A DNA stretch of 64,000 nt from Rickettsiales bacterium (GCA_041396965.1 JAWKXN010000001.1:186001-250000), one strand, 5' to 3'; positions 18,119 through 26,600 are shown, counted from the first letter of the stretch. Numbers and translations: made by a program. Notes: a model not told the origin generated them from the letters alone.

Positions 18119-18448
18119 TTATTTAGCGATCAATTTTCCTTTAGCGCTATCCATATTAAATTCACCAAAGAATTTATATTCACCAGCTTTAAGTGGACCA
18201 ACAAAAATAACGCCCTTTGAGTTTCCGCCAATAACTTTCTCACGGTTAAAGTCATTGCTCTCAAACTCCTCAGCGGTTGGGTCTTGATTATCAATTACTA
18301 ACTTCACTTTTTTATCAGCAGGTATCTCTAATACATCAGGCTGGAATTTGTGATCTTTTATAATTATGTTAAATATCGGTGTATCCGCCAGTGCTGAAAA
18401 TGAGAAAAATGTACTCAAAGCTACTGCGCTGATTAGAATTTTTTTCAT
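18119..18448 (-). CDS. Periplasmic cupredoxin-domain protein of iron uptake operon
   Basis: This 109-aa protein has a signal peptide (1-21, SALA/DT). The mature part is a small cupredoxin-like beta-sandwich with FQPDVLEIPADKKVKLVIDN and GEYKFFGEFN, like the EfeO N-terminal domain and FtrB. The usual C-terminal Cys and His copper ligands are not obvious, so a metal-binding mode is not assured. It is the first gene of an operon with FTR1 and the outer-membrane protein. AAAGGA precedes the ATG by about 8 bases. Confidence 0.85.
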   Translation of the reverse strand: MKKILISAVALSTFFSFSALADTPIFNIIIKDHKFQPDVLEIPADKKVKLVIDNQDPTAEEFESNDFNREKVIGGNSKGVIFVGPLKAGEYKFFGEFNMDSAKGKLIAK

Positions 18449-18513
18449 GTTGTTATCCTTTTTGTTATATAAATAAAGTATGTTTTTCAGGTTGTTGATT
18501 GTTTGTTATATTT

Positions 18514-18542
18514 ATTTTACCTTAATTGAGAATAATTATCAA
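18514..18542 (-). promoter_or_regulatory. Promoter of the cupredoxin-FTR1 operon
   Basis: Read on the minus strand there is a -35 TTGATA (18537-18542), a 17-bp spacer and a -10 TAAAAT (18514-18519), about 65 bp before the cupredoxin ATG. A Fur-like box overlaps the -35. Confidence 0.65.
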
Positions 18543-18543
18543 T
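18525..18543. promoter_or_regulatory. Fur-box-like operator 1
   Basis: This 19-bp imperfect palindrome, ATTGAGAATAATTATCAAT, resembles the Fur consensus GATAATGATAATCATTATC. It overlaps the -35 region of the iron operon, where a bound repressor would block RNA polymerase. Confidence 0.65.
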
Positions 18544-18555
18544 CGCATCTTTATA

Positions 18556-18574
18556 GCAAATAATAATCATTTGC
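18556..18574. promoter_or_regulatory. Fur-box-like operator 2
   Basis: This 19-bp palindrome, GCAAATAATAATCATTTGC, differs from perfect symmetry at one base pair and closely matches the Fur-box layout (AATAATCATT core). It lies 12 bp upstream of operator 1. Confidence 0.7.
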
Positions 18575-18640
18575 AACACATATTTGTAAGAAATAGAGAG
18601 CATGGTTTAGGCAATAGGGCTTAAAAATTAGAAAATTGAG

Positions 18641-18890
18641 TAACAAGAAGCACAGCCAGTAGGCTGTGCGAGTATTCAGCAATGTCCCATGTGAAAGTCA
18701 GTAGGCTTTCACGGGGATGAGATATAAATAATTTCCAGTAGGCTGTGTGAGCCCTGAGCAATGCCTCATGAGATTTTCAGTAGAGTTCTCAGAAACGAAT
18801 ATAAAAGATCCCTCGGCTACGCTCGGGATGACATTGTCATTCCGACTGAGCGTAAGCGAATAGAGGAATCTTAGAAATTGAGAAGATTCC
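18641..18890. repeat. Constant-loop hairpin cluster, locus 3, plus GTCATTCCG repeat
   Basis: GCACAGC/GCTGTGC surround CAGTAG at 18650-18669. GTGAAAGT/GCTTTCAC surround CAGTAG at 18691-18712, with one unpaired position. Two further CAGTAG hexamers, near 18736 and 18778, have mismatched arms that look like chimeras of different hairpins. A GTCATTCCG-type repeat follows at 18830-18870. The gap 18449-18903 contains only these and the iron promoter. Confidence 0.8.
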
Positions 18891-18903
18891 TTATTTCCCC
18901 ATC

Positions 18904-19089
18904 CTAATCACAGCTAAAGAGGTCACTATTAAGGCAGGTGAGCGAGGAGGGCAGGACGTAGCTATCATCATTTTCATATATATCATCAGCTATAGATGAG
19001 TAATCAACATCATCCCAGCTACTGCTAAAATCACATCCCGCTATAAACATCACGCACAATAGAATAATCCTAATAAAATTTTCCGTCAT
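18904..19089 (-). CDS. Small lipoprotein
   Basis: Starting at the internal ATG 19087-19089, the product is 61 aa with a lipoprotein signal (basic TENFIR, hydrophobic core, lipobox MFIAGC). The mature part is short, acidic and Ser/Asp-rich. The longer reading upstream has no better start. It is divergent from gltA. Function unknown. Confidence 0.55.
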   Translation of the reverse strand: MTENFIRIILLCVMFIAGCDFSSSWDDVDYSSIADDIYENDDSYVLPSSLTCLNSDLFSCD

Positions 19090-19229
19090 AAAATTTTTTA
19101 TAGATATTATATCCTTTATTGGCACAGATTTTTTCCCAAATTTCTTATGTGGTTATAAATAGTTTGTTTATCACCAATTTATATGTATATATGAAGTCGC
19201 ATTATAAACATATTATTGGAGTATCTACA

Positions 19230-20564
19230 ATGTCTAACACACGGTCCACGGTCGCGAGTAATAATCAATCATCTTCAACTCGTACCGCTACCTTATCAGT
19301 AGATGGAAAAAATATAGATCTGCCGGTGTATGACGCGACAGAAGGTCAGAGCGTAATAGATATAACCAAGCTATATAATGAAACCGGATTCTTTACATAT
19401 GATCCAGGATTTCTTTCCACCGCTTCCTGTGACTCAAAAATAACTTTTATTGACGGAGGGCAGGGGATACTACGCTATCGTGGCTATGATATAGATGTTT
19501 TAGCAGAAAAATCAGACTATCTGGAAGTGGCTTATTTGTTATTAAATGGTGAGTTGCCAAACGCTCAGGAGAAACAGTCTTTTGACCGTAAAATAACCTT
19601 ACACACAATGATTCATGAGCAATTACAGTTCTTATATCGTGGCTTTCCTCGTGCGTCGCATCCGATGGCGGTTATGGCGGGTGCCGCTGCTTCGCTTTCC
19701 GCTTTTTATCATAATGAGCTAGATGTAAATGATCATGAACAGCGTGAGCTTGCCGCTCACCGTCTTATCGCTAAAATGCCAACCTTAGCAGCTATGGCGT
19801 ATAAATACTCAATTGGTCAGCCATTCATCTATCCACGTAATGATATGGGTTTTGCCGAGAATTTCTTGCATATGATGTTCTCAACCCCGTGTGAGGAATA
19901 TAAAGTAAGTCCAGTACTCGCTAGCGCAATGGATAAGATACTTATCTTACACGCTGACCATGAGCAAAACGCCTCAACCTCAACCGTAAGGATGGCAGGA
20001 TCTTCAGGAGCGAATCCATTTGCTTGTATTGGGGCTGGTATCGCTTCGCTATGGGGACCAGCGCATGGTGGTGCTAATGAAGCGGTTATTAATATGCTGG
20101 AGGAAATTGGTGACGTAAGTAAGATTCCTGAGTTTATCAAACAAGTAAAAGATAAAAACAGCGGCATTAAGCTTATGGGATTTGGGCATCGTGTTTATAA
20201 AAATTATGATCCGCGCGCTACTGTTCTACGCCAAACCTGTAAAGAAGTGTTAGAAGAGCTTGGACAAGTGGATGAGCCGCTACTTAAGATCGCCGTTGAG
20301 CTTGAGCGTATCGCGCTTTCTGATGAATATTTCATTGAGCGTAAATTATATCCGAATGTTGATTTTTATTCCGGTATTATTTATCGCGCGATGGGGATTC
20401 CTTCCAAGCTGTTTACGGTGTTGTTCGCGGTAGCCCGTACTTCTGGCTGGATAGCGCAGTGGAAAGAAATGATGGAGGATCCAAAAAATAAAATTGGTCG
20501 TCCACGTCAACTATTCGTGGGTCCAGCTCCACGTGAGTTTGTAGAACTTGGTAAGCGTAACTAA
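19230..20564 (+). CDS. gltA: Citrate synthase (type II, hexameric type)
   Basis: This 444-aa enzyme condenses oxaloacetate and acetyl-CoA in the TCA cycle. Catalytic regions are present: HADHEQNAST near residue 241, GPAHGGANE near 277 and NVDFYSG near 376. The N-terminal beta domain (DGKNIDLPVYDATEGQSVID) marks the Gram-negative type II enzyme. The start is set at ATG 19230, with GGAG about 8 bases upstream. The frame is open 111 bp further 5', but that part is AT-rich, lacks family homology and overlaps the divergent lipoprotein start. Confidence 0.96.
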   Translation: MSNTRSTVASNNQSSSTRTATLSVDGKNIDLPVYDATEGQSVIDITKLYNETGFFTYDPGFLSTASCDSKITFIDGGQGILRYRGYDIDVLAEKSDYLEVAYLLLNGELPNAQEKQSFDRKITLHTMIHEQLQFLYRGFPRASHPMAVMAGAAASLSAFYHNELDVNDHEQRELAAHRLIAKMPTLAAMAYKYSIGQPFIYPRNDMGFAENFLHMMFSTPCEEYKVSPVLASAMDKILILHADHEQNASTSTVRMAGSSGANPFACIGAGIASLWGPAHGGANEAVINMLEEIGDVSKIPEFIKQVKDKNSGIKLMGFGHRVYKNYDPRATVLRQTCKEVLEELGQVDEPLLKIAVELERIALSDEYFIERKLYPNVDFYSGIIYRAMGIPSKLFTVLFAVARTSGWIAQWKEMMEDPKNKIGRPRQLFVGPAPREFVELGKRN

Positions 20565-20593
20565 TTGATAAATAGGTAATTTTAAGTTATTTG

Positions 20594-20622
20594 TTGACTT
20601 GCAATTTGTTGCCATATATAAT
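20594..20622 (+). promoter_or_regulatory. Strong sigma70-type promoter of a candidate small RNA
   Basis: TTGACT (20594-20599), exactly 17 bp, then TATAAT (20617-20622). No start codon with an ORF follows, which points to a noncoding transcript starting near 20629. Confidence 0.6.
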
Positions 20623-20628
20623 CATCGC

Positions 20629-20700
20629 ACAAATGCCCTCGCTGACCGAATCGGCACCTTCAGGTGTACATGTCTGTTTGCAAGACTAGGCAGCGGGGCG
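20629..20700 (+). ncRNA. Candidate structured small RNA (three-way junction)
   Basis: The segment can fold with a closing stem GCCCTCGCTG/CAGCGGGGC (20635-20644 with 20691-20699; one bulged T). This encloses CACC-TTCA-GGTG (20655-20666) and GTCT-loop-AGAC (20672-20686). With the near-consensus promoter just upstream and no ORF, it is a fair small-RNA candidate. I could not match it to 6S, SRP or RNase P RNA. Its 3' end is uncertain because a palindromic repeat follows directly. Confidence 0.4.
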
Positions 20701-20724
20701 ACTCAGATTCATAGCAATCACCTT

Positions 20725-20846
20725 TGGATACAATGTCACCCCGCACGTGGTTAGCGGGGTCTGGTGGGTTGCAGAGCAATCCAGTGAAAAGCTCTGCTTT
20801 TCACAACCGGATGCCGTCATAAAGACGGCATGACAGTATCATGTTC
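20725..20846. repeat. Palindromic intergenic repeat
   Basis: The segment is bounded by GATACAATGTCA and TGACAGTATC, roughly inverted. It contains serial hairpins CCCCGC/GCGGGG, GTGAAAAG/CTTTTCAC and TGCCGTC/GACGGCA. The flanking GACTCAGATT occurs on both sides (20700 and 20878), as if the element had inserted into a duplicated site. No gene is present in 20701-20912. Confidence 0.55.
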
Positions 20847-20912
20847 AATGCCTGATACCCAAATGCAATCGCCATGGACTCAGATTGTAGTATAAATTCA
20901 GAAGAATTAGAA

Positions 20913-21521
20913 TTACTTGAAATTCCAGACATTTTCTATTTTGTTTTCAAACATATTTCTCCACCTGAAACTGTCTTGTTTGTCAGCATTATTGAATGGT
21001 CTTGAATATGCGCTTACTATCATATCCGCTAATTGTATGAGCACGTCATTTTTAGAGTTGCGAAATTTTATATCTTTTATAATCCCAGAAGGAATCTCTT
21101 TTCTTAAGTAGCTGGCACATTCTTTTTTGAACACTTTGTTGCCAGTCCCATCAATTTTTACCACAGCATCTCTTAGTCGGTGTGAGCCGTCTTTCATTAA
21201 ATTTTTTAGACAATAATTTATAAATAAAGTGTTATTTTGTCTCAAGTTGTGGCTATATATCAATTTTTTTTCTATTACGAATATTCTGATTTTGAATTTT
21301 GCTTTTCTTATATTATTAAAAAATACATCCCTTTTTCTATTGTCAGAGTGACTGAACTTGAATTCTCTCTTAAACCCTATTTCACGTTTTATCTTATTAA
21401 TTATATTGGCAGTTCCCTCCGCATCATTAAAATTATCGAAGATTATCATCCCAATTACAAAATGAGAAGAAGACGCAGGCTTAAAGCCAGCGTCTCCACT
21501 CTCATCAATAACAACCAACAT
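20913..21521 (-). CDS. DUF3800 domain protein
   Basis: This 202-aa protein has the N-terminal acidic motif DESGD (residues 6-10) and the C-terminal QLADMIVSAYSR, which mark the DUF3800 family. Members are thought to have an RNase H-like fold and often sit in mobile or defence regions; activity is not established here. An insertion sequence now lies 10 bp in front of the start codon. Removing it would bring this ATG to 11 bp after the nrdJ stop codon, so it was probably cotranscribed with nrdJ before the insertion. Confidence 0.85.
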   Translation of the reverse strand: MLVVIDESGDAGFKPASSSHFVIGMIIFDNFNDAEGTANIINKIKREIGFKREFKFSHSDNRKRDVFFNNIRKAKFKIRIFVIEKKLIYSHNLRQNNTLFINYCLKNLMKDGSHRLRDAVVKIDGTGNKVFKKECASYLRKEIPSGIIKDIKFRNSKNDVLIQLADMIVSAYSRPFNNADKQDSFRWRNMFENKIENVWNFK

Positions 21522-21531
21522 AGTCTATATT

Positions 21532-22568
21532 GGCATAATTAAAAAAGTGTGATGCTAGAATCTGCATAATTGCTTTATAAAACAATGCGATATACTGTAT
21601 TTTTAAAAAAGGATTATAAAAGTGTCTAAAAACGCTGTGTAAAATGCGGTTTGAGCAGCATAAAAAGCAATGGCAAATTGCGTGGTCGTAAACGGTATCG
21701 TTGCAACTTGTGCTTACATCAATGGGTTGATAAGCGCGGCAAAAAAACCGACTATAAGCGTTACTATTTAGACTGGCTGCACAAACGCCGAACACTAGCA
21801 GAAATTGCTAGCATTCTTGATATTTCCATCCCCAAGCTCACCAAGGAATTTGATGCTCTTGAGTGGGCAGAAGGATTAATTTTTCCTGCCTCAAAAGAAG
21901 CGATTAACCTGCTCATGGATGCGTCTTTCTTCGGCAGAGAATATGGCTATTTCTGTGCGCATGATGGCAGCAGAATCATTTATTACCAAGAGATCAAAAC
22001 CGAATCAGTGAAGCATTTGCGTGAAGCTTTGCATGAGCTTGTGCAGGCAGGATATTGCTTCAAATCAGTGACCATTGATGGGCGCAAAGGGTTTTATGAA
22101 AACATCAGAAAAACACTTGGTGGAGTACCAATTCAAATGTGTATTTTCCATCAAAAAGCGATTGTAAGGCGATATACTGGAAATAATCCAAAGCTCCGTC
22201 CTGCAAAGGATTTGAAGGAGTTGATGGAAAAATTATGCAATACCGAACCAGAAGATTTTGTGGCTCAATTTTACGCTCTGGCAGAGCAGCACAAAGGATT
22301 CCTGAATGCCAAAAAGGGTGGAAGATTTACGCACGGAAGGACGCGTTCTGCATATAATTCCGTGCAAGAAAATCTGCACAGGCTATTTACATACAAGGAA
22401 TTTCCAGAACAGAATATTCCGCCAACAACCAACCATCTAGAAGGCTTCTTCTCTCACCTCAAGGAAAGAATAAATATCCACCGTGGGTTGAAACTCCATA
22501 GAAAGAAAAAAGCTATAAAAGCTTTCCTCAATTCTTTCTAAAAAGCATCACACTTTTTTAATTATGCC
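21532..22568 (+). mobile_element. IS256-family insertion sequence (Zn-binding variant)
   Basis: The element is 1037 bp. It has perfect 25-bp terminal inverted repeats at 21532-21556 and 22544-22568 (outer end GGCATAATTAAAAAAGTGTG). An 8-bp target duplication TCTATATT lies directly outside both ends (21524-21531 and 22569-22576). Perfect ends and duplication indicate a recent insertion. It sits in the short gap between the nrdJ stop codon and the DUF3800 start. One transposase gene fills it. Confidence 0.93.
21651..22541 (+). CDS. IS256-type transposase, N-terminus frameshifted
   Basis: This DDE transposase has catalytic Asp in LLMDASFF and VTIDGRKGFYE, the Mutator-type C-x2-H motif (MCIFHQ), and Glu in TNHLEGFFSHLK. 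The open frame begins at TTG 21651 (296 aa), but the first zinc-ribbon pair (CVKC) is encoded upstream, at about 21633-21647, without a start codon in that frame. A GTG at 21622 starts MSKNAV and stops at TAA. One extra A in the A5 run at 21628-21632 would join them into MSKKRCVKCG. Either this copy has lost a base, or the element uses a ribosomal frameshift at AAAAAC. Confidence 0.85.
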   Translation: MSSIKSNGKLRGRKRYRCNLCLHQWVDKRGKKTDYKRYYLDWLHKRRTLAEIASILDISIPKLTKEFDALEWAEGLIFPASKEAINLLMDASFFGREYGYFCAHDGSRIIYYQEIKTESVKHLREALHELVQAGYCFKSVTIDGRKGFYENIRKTLGGVPIQMCIFHQKAIVRRYTGNNPKLRPAKDLKELMEKLCNTEPEDFVAQFYALAEQHKGFLNAKKGGRFTHGRTRSAYNSVQENLHRLFTYKEFPEQNIPPTTNHLEGFFSHLKERINIHRGLKLHRKKKAIKAFLNSF

Positions 22569-22577
22569 TCTATATTT

Positions 22578-25500
22578 CTAGCTACAGCCGCTAGTGCTAC
22601 CGCAAGTATCGCATTTCAAGCAAGTTCCGTTGCGCACTAAGGTAAAGTTGTTGCATTCCATGCAAGCGTCACCCTCATAACCTTTAGCGCGTGCCTCACG
22701 GATTTTTTCACTTACTAAGTTCGCTTTTTTACTTTTAACACTAACACCAACTTTTACGTCAATATCCTCTTGCTCACTTTCAAGGTAGGCAACAGCTTCT
22801 TCATTAGCCAAAGCGAGGTTACCAGAAACTTGAGCGTGTCTTGCGGTGTTATTTCCATCATTATTGGATACTACATACAATTTCCCACGTACAAAACCAT
22901 TGCTCGCTACCTTAGAGAACAGGTTAGGTAGTTCTGGCTCGTCGCTAGGGCGGGTGGAATCACCAGCTCCACGACCTATAGAATCAGATAATGTGTCATC
23001 CACGTCAACATGCGCTAAATCATTCCGCCCTAGATATGAAATTGCTAGCTCACGGAATATATAATCCAGTATTGAGGTTGACATTTTAATCGTCTCATTG
23101 CCCTCAACTATTCCTGACGGCTCAAAACGAGTAAAGGTGAAAGCGTCAACAAACTCCTCAAGCGGTACGCCATATTGTAAGCCGATGGAAACAGCGATAG
23201 CGAAATTATTCATTAGTGAGCGGAAAGCCGCTCCTTCCTTGTGCATATCAACAAAGATCTCTCCAATCTCACCATTTTCATATTCACCAGTACGCAGATA
23301 AACCTTATGTCCGCCAATACTTGCTTTCTGGGTATAACCTTTACGTCTTTCCGGTAGCTTACGCCTCTGTGACTCGTAAATAACCCTCTCAACAATACGT
23401 TCCGCTATAACTTGCGGTTGACGAGCGGCACGATATTGTTCTGGTGTTTGTTCCTCGTCCTCATCCTCATCCTCTAATTCGGTAGCGATCGCCGAATTAA
23501 GCGGTTGCGATAGTTTAGATCCATCACGATAAAGAGCGTTAGCTTTAAGACACAACTTCCATGACAGTAGGTACGCTTCTTTACATTCCTCCACAGTCGC
23601 TGAATTTGGCATATTAATGGTTTTAGAGATAGCTCCCGATATGTATGGCTGAACGGCTGCCATCATCCTTATGTGCGATTCAGCGGATAAGAATCTAGTT
23701 CCTTTCTTCCCGCAAGGATTGGCGCAGTCAAATACAGCAAGGTGAATATTTTTTAGATGTGGCGCACCCTCTAAGGTCATAGTACCACAGCAATATTCAT
23801 TAGCTGCCTCAATCTCAGATTTTGAGAAACCAAGAGCGCTAAGCATATCAAATGAATAATCATTTAATTGCTCATCGTTAAAACCAAGTTTCTCTTTGCA
23901 GAATTTCTCACCAAGTGAATATTTATTAAAAGCGAATTTAAGCTCAAACGCCGAAGCAAGAGATTTCTCAATGGTTTCTATGGCGTTATCATCAAACCCT
24001 TTTTCTTTTAACGCCTCATGACTTATAGCGTTGCTGCCTTTAAGAGAGCCATGTCCAACAGCATAGGAAGTAATATCCTTTATTTGTTTTTTGGTGTAGC
24101 CAAGATATTCAAGGGCAGGGGGGACTTGATTATTGATTATTTTGAAATAACCGCCACCAGCTAGTTTTTTGAATTTTACTAGAGCGAAATCCGGCTCAAT
24201 TCCAGTGGTATCGCAATCCATCACCAGCCCGATAGTACCGGTCGGAGCTATGCAAGTCGCTTGAGCGTTGCGGAAACCATATTTCTCGCCCCACATAATA
24301 GCGGTATCCCAAGCTTTCTTAGCTGCTTTTGCCAAAGATTTATCCTCAAGATTATCAATATCAAGTGGTACTGGATTAATTGATAGATCCTCATACCCAT
24401 CTTTTTTACCAAGAGCTGCTATCCGGTGGTTATTCATCACCTTAAGCATTGATTTTTTATTTTCACTGTAACCATCAAAAGCACCGAGCTCTTTTGCCAT
24501 CTCAGCGGAGGTCGCGTAAGATGTTCCAGTCATAATAGCTGAGATAGCGCCAGCTATAGCTCTTCCCTCATCACTATCGTAGGGAATACCACTTGCCATA
24601 AGTAAGCCGCCAATATTAGCGAATCCAAGACCAAGCGTGCGATATTCATAAGACAGTCTGGCGATTTCCTTTGATGGGAATTGTGCCATAGCCACCGATA
24701 TTTCAAGCACGACAGTCCATAATCTACAAGCGTGCTCAAAGGATTTTATATCAAAAATATTATCAGAGCCTTTGGCAGTGTCTTTTTTGAATTTTAGCAA
24801 GTTTATTGACGCTAGGTTGCAAGCGGTATCATCTAAAAACATGTATTCAGAACAAGGGTTAGACGCTCTTATTCTGCCGGATTCTGGGCAGGTATGCCAT
24901 TCATTGATGGTAGTGTCATACTGTAAGCCCGGATCAGCGCATGCCCACGCCGCGTACCCTATCTCATCCCATAATTCAGACGCCGGCATTTCTTTGCTTA
25001 CCTTGCCATCTTTACGGTTTATCAGATGCCATGGCTTGTTTTTCTCTACGGCTTCCAAAAATTCATTCGTTACGCGTATGGAATTATTTGAGTTCTGGCC
25101 AGATACGGTAAGATAGGCTTCAGAATCCCAGTCAGTATCATACTCAGGGAATTCAATCTCAGTATATCCTTGCTTGGCGAATTGTATCACCCTTACAATA
25201 TAATTTTCAGGGATAAGAGCTTTTTTCGCTTCTTTCATAGCGTTTTTAAGAGCTGGATTATCTGATGGGTTAAATCTTGATTCATTACTGCCGATATTGC
25301 AGGCATTCATAATGGCTTTTAGATGTTTAGCGCATATTTTAGAGCCAGTTACGATAGCGGCTACTTTCTGTTCCTCAATAACTTTCCAACGGATAAATTC
25401 CTCAATATCAGGATGGTCAATATCAACCACTACCATCTTAGCCGCTCTTCTGGTAGTACCGCCTGATTTAATAGCGCCTGCCGCCCTGTCACCAATTCTA

Positions 25501-26288
25501 AGGAAGCTCATAAGACCTGATGATTTGCCGCCGCCAGATAATTTTTCTCCTATTCCTCTAAGGTCAGAAAAATTGGAGCCAGTGCCGGAACCATATTTGA
25601 ATAGACGGGCTTCACGTTCCCATAAATTCATTATGCCGCCTTCATTTACTAGGTCATCGGAAACGCTTTGAATAAAGCAAGCGTGCGGTTGTGGTCTTTC
25701 ATAAGCGCTACGGGACTTAGTAAGTTGTTTGTTTTCCGCGTCAACATAGTAGTGCCCTTGACTAGGACCATCTATGCCATAAGCCCAGTGCAAGCCAGTA
25801 TTAAACCATTGCGGAGAATTAGGGGCTGCCATTTGGCTGGCTAACATAAAGCGTATCTCGTCATAAAAGCTCTTCGCGTCATCTTCTGTGTCGAAATATC
25901 CGCCTTTCCAGCCCCAATATGTCCAAGCGCCCGCCAACCGGTCAAAAACTTGTTTAGATGATGTCTCACCACCAAAACGTTCATCTTCTGGTAAAGTAGA
26001 TAGTTTTTCTTCATCAGGCACACTACGCCATAGCCAACTTGGTACGGTTTCTTCCTCAACTTTCTTAAGGAAAGCCGTCACCCCAGCCTTACGGAAATAT
26101 TTTTGCGCGAGAACATCACTAGCGACTTGTGACCAGCCGGTTGGAACCTCAGTACCCAAAGACTCAAACACCACAGATCCATCAGGATTCTTCATGACAA
26201 CATCAACTTTTTTGAAGTCTATATGGTCATAGATAGAAAAAGTATCAGTTTTCTTTGCGGATCTGGTAAAGTGTTTTTCTATGCGCAT
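22578..26288 (-). CDS. nrdJ: Vitamin B12-dependent class II ribonucleotide reductase
   Basis: This 1236-aa enzyme reduces ribonucleotides to deoxyribonucleotides with adenosylcobalamin as radical source. The N-terminus has the alphaproteobacterial pattern NPDGSVVFESLGTEVPTGWS and ASDVLAQKYFRKAGV. The active site includes NSPQWFNTG, NPCSE near residue 478 and APTGTIGLVMDCDTTGIEPD. The C-terminal tail ends in a zinc-finger-like Cys cluster (CMECNN...CLKCDTCGSTSGCS) expected to re-reduce the active site. Length is typical. Tandem NrdR-type boxes lie upstream. The stop codon is one base from the target duplication of the downstream insertion sequence. Confidence 0.97.
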   Translation of the reverse strand: MRIEKHFTRSAKKTDTFSIYDHIDFKKVDVVMKNPDGSVVFESLGTEVPTGWSQVASDVLAQKYFRKAGVTAFLKKVEEETVPSWLWRSVPDEEKLSTLPEDERFGGETSSKQVFDRLAGAWTYWGWKGGYFDTEDDAKSFYDEIRFMLASQMAAPNSPQWFNTGLHWAYGIDGPSQGHYYVDAENKQLTKSRSAYERPQPHACFIQSVSDDLVNEGGIMNLWEREARLFKYGSGTGSNFSDLRGIGEKLSGGGKSSGLMSFLRIGDRAAGAIKSGGTTRRAAKMVVVDIDHPDIEEFIRWKVIEEQKVAAIVTGSKICAKHLKAIMNACNIGSNESRFNPSDNPALKNAMKEAKKALIPENYIVRVIQFAKQGYTEIEFPEYDTDWDSEAYLTVSGQNSNNSIRVTNEFLEAVEKNKPWHLINRKDGKVSKEMPASELWDEIGYAAWACADPGLQYDTTINEWHTCPESGRIRASNPCSEYMFLDDTACNLASINLLKFKKDTAKGSDNIFDIKSFEHACRLWTVVLEISVAMAQFPSKEIARLSYEYRTLGLGFANIGGLLMASGIPYDSDEGRAIAGAISAIMTGTSYATSAEMAKELGAFDGYSENKKSMLKVMNNHRIAALGKKDGYEDLSINPVPLDIDNLEDKSLAKAAKKAWDTAIMWGEKYGFRNAQATCIAPTGTIGLVMDCDTTGIEPDFALVKFKKLAGGGYFKIINNQVPPALEYLGYTKKQIKDITSYAVGHGSLKGSNAISHEALKEKGFDDNAIETIEKSLASAFELKFAFNKYSLGEKFCKEKLGFNDEQLNDYSFDMLSALGFSKSEIEAANEYCCGTMTLEGAPHLKNIHLAVFDCANPCGKKGTRFLSAESHIRMMAAVQPYISGAISKTINMPNSATVEECKEAYLLSWKLCLKANALYRDGSKLSQPLNSAIATELEDEDEDEEQTPEQYRAARQPQVIAERIVERVIYESQRRKLPERRKGYTQKASIGGHKVYLRTGEYENGEIGEIFVDMHKEGAAFRSLMNNFAIAVSIGLQYGVPLEEFVDAFTFTRFEPSGIVEGNETIKMSTSILDYIFRELAISYLGRNDLAHVDVDDTLSDSIGRGAGDSTRPSDEPELPNLFSKVASNGFVRGKLYVVSNNDGNNTARHAQVSGNLALANEEAVAYLESEQEDIDVKVGVSVKSKKANLVSEKIREARAKGYEGDACMECNNFTLVRNGTCLKCDTCGSTSGCS

Positions 26289-26441
26289 CCTTTATTCCTC
26301 TTAAATTTAAGTTATTTAGTGTTCTGACTTAGCTATTATAGCAACGGTTTATAATTCACGATTCAATTAGTTGATAATTACAAAAACAAGCATCATATCT
26401 CAAAATGATAATGGTGATTCTAACACCATATATTCGTAATG

Positions 26442-26457
26442 CAACTATATATTGTGC
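26442..26457. promoter_or_regulatory. NrdR-box-like operator 1 of nrdJ
   Basis: CAACTATATATTGTGC matches the NrdR consensus (acaCwATATATwGtgt) at 13 of 16 positions. It lies about 154 bp upstream of the nrdJ ATG and starts 31 bp from a second box, the spacing usual for NrdR. Confidence 0.7.
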
Positions 26458-26472
26458 TTGACATGTATTTTG

Positions 26473-26488
26473 ATACTATATGATGGGT
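26473..26488. promoter_or_regulatory. NrdR-box-like operator 2 of nrdJ
   Basis: ATACTATATGATGGGT is a weaker match (11 of 16), but its start is exactly 31 bp (three helical turns) from box 1. Confidence 0.55.
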
Positions 26489-26600
26489 TTTTTGTTAAAA
26501 AATGATTTTGTGAAAAATGTGGATAAAGTGATAACCGCTTACGACAAAACAATAAAATAATGAGCATGTATGTGCATAAGTTGGTGGGTATGTCCTATGC

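Noticed and set aside
19119..19229. Extended N-terminus for citrate synthase
   Set aside because: No family homology, overlaps the divergent lipoprotein start, and ATG 19230 has a better ribosome-binding site.
21237..21542. Plus-strand ORF of 101 codons
   Set aside because: Antisense to the DUF3800 gene, whose motifs are clear.
26458..26484. Plus-strand promoter TTGACA...TATGAT
   Set aside because: The spacer is only 15 bp and it overlaps the NrdR boxes of the divergent nrdJ; no supported gene follows closely.
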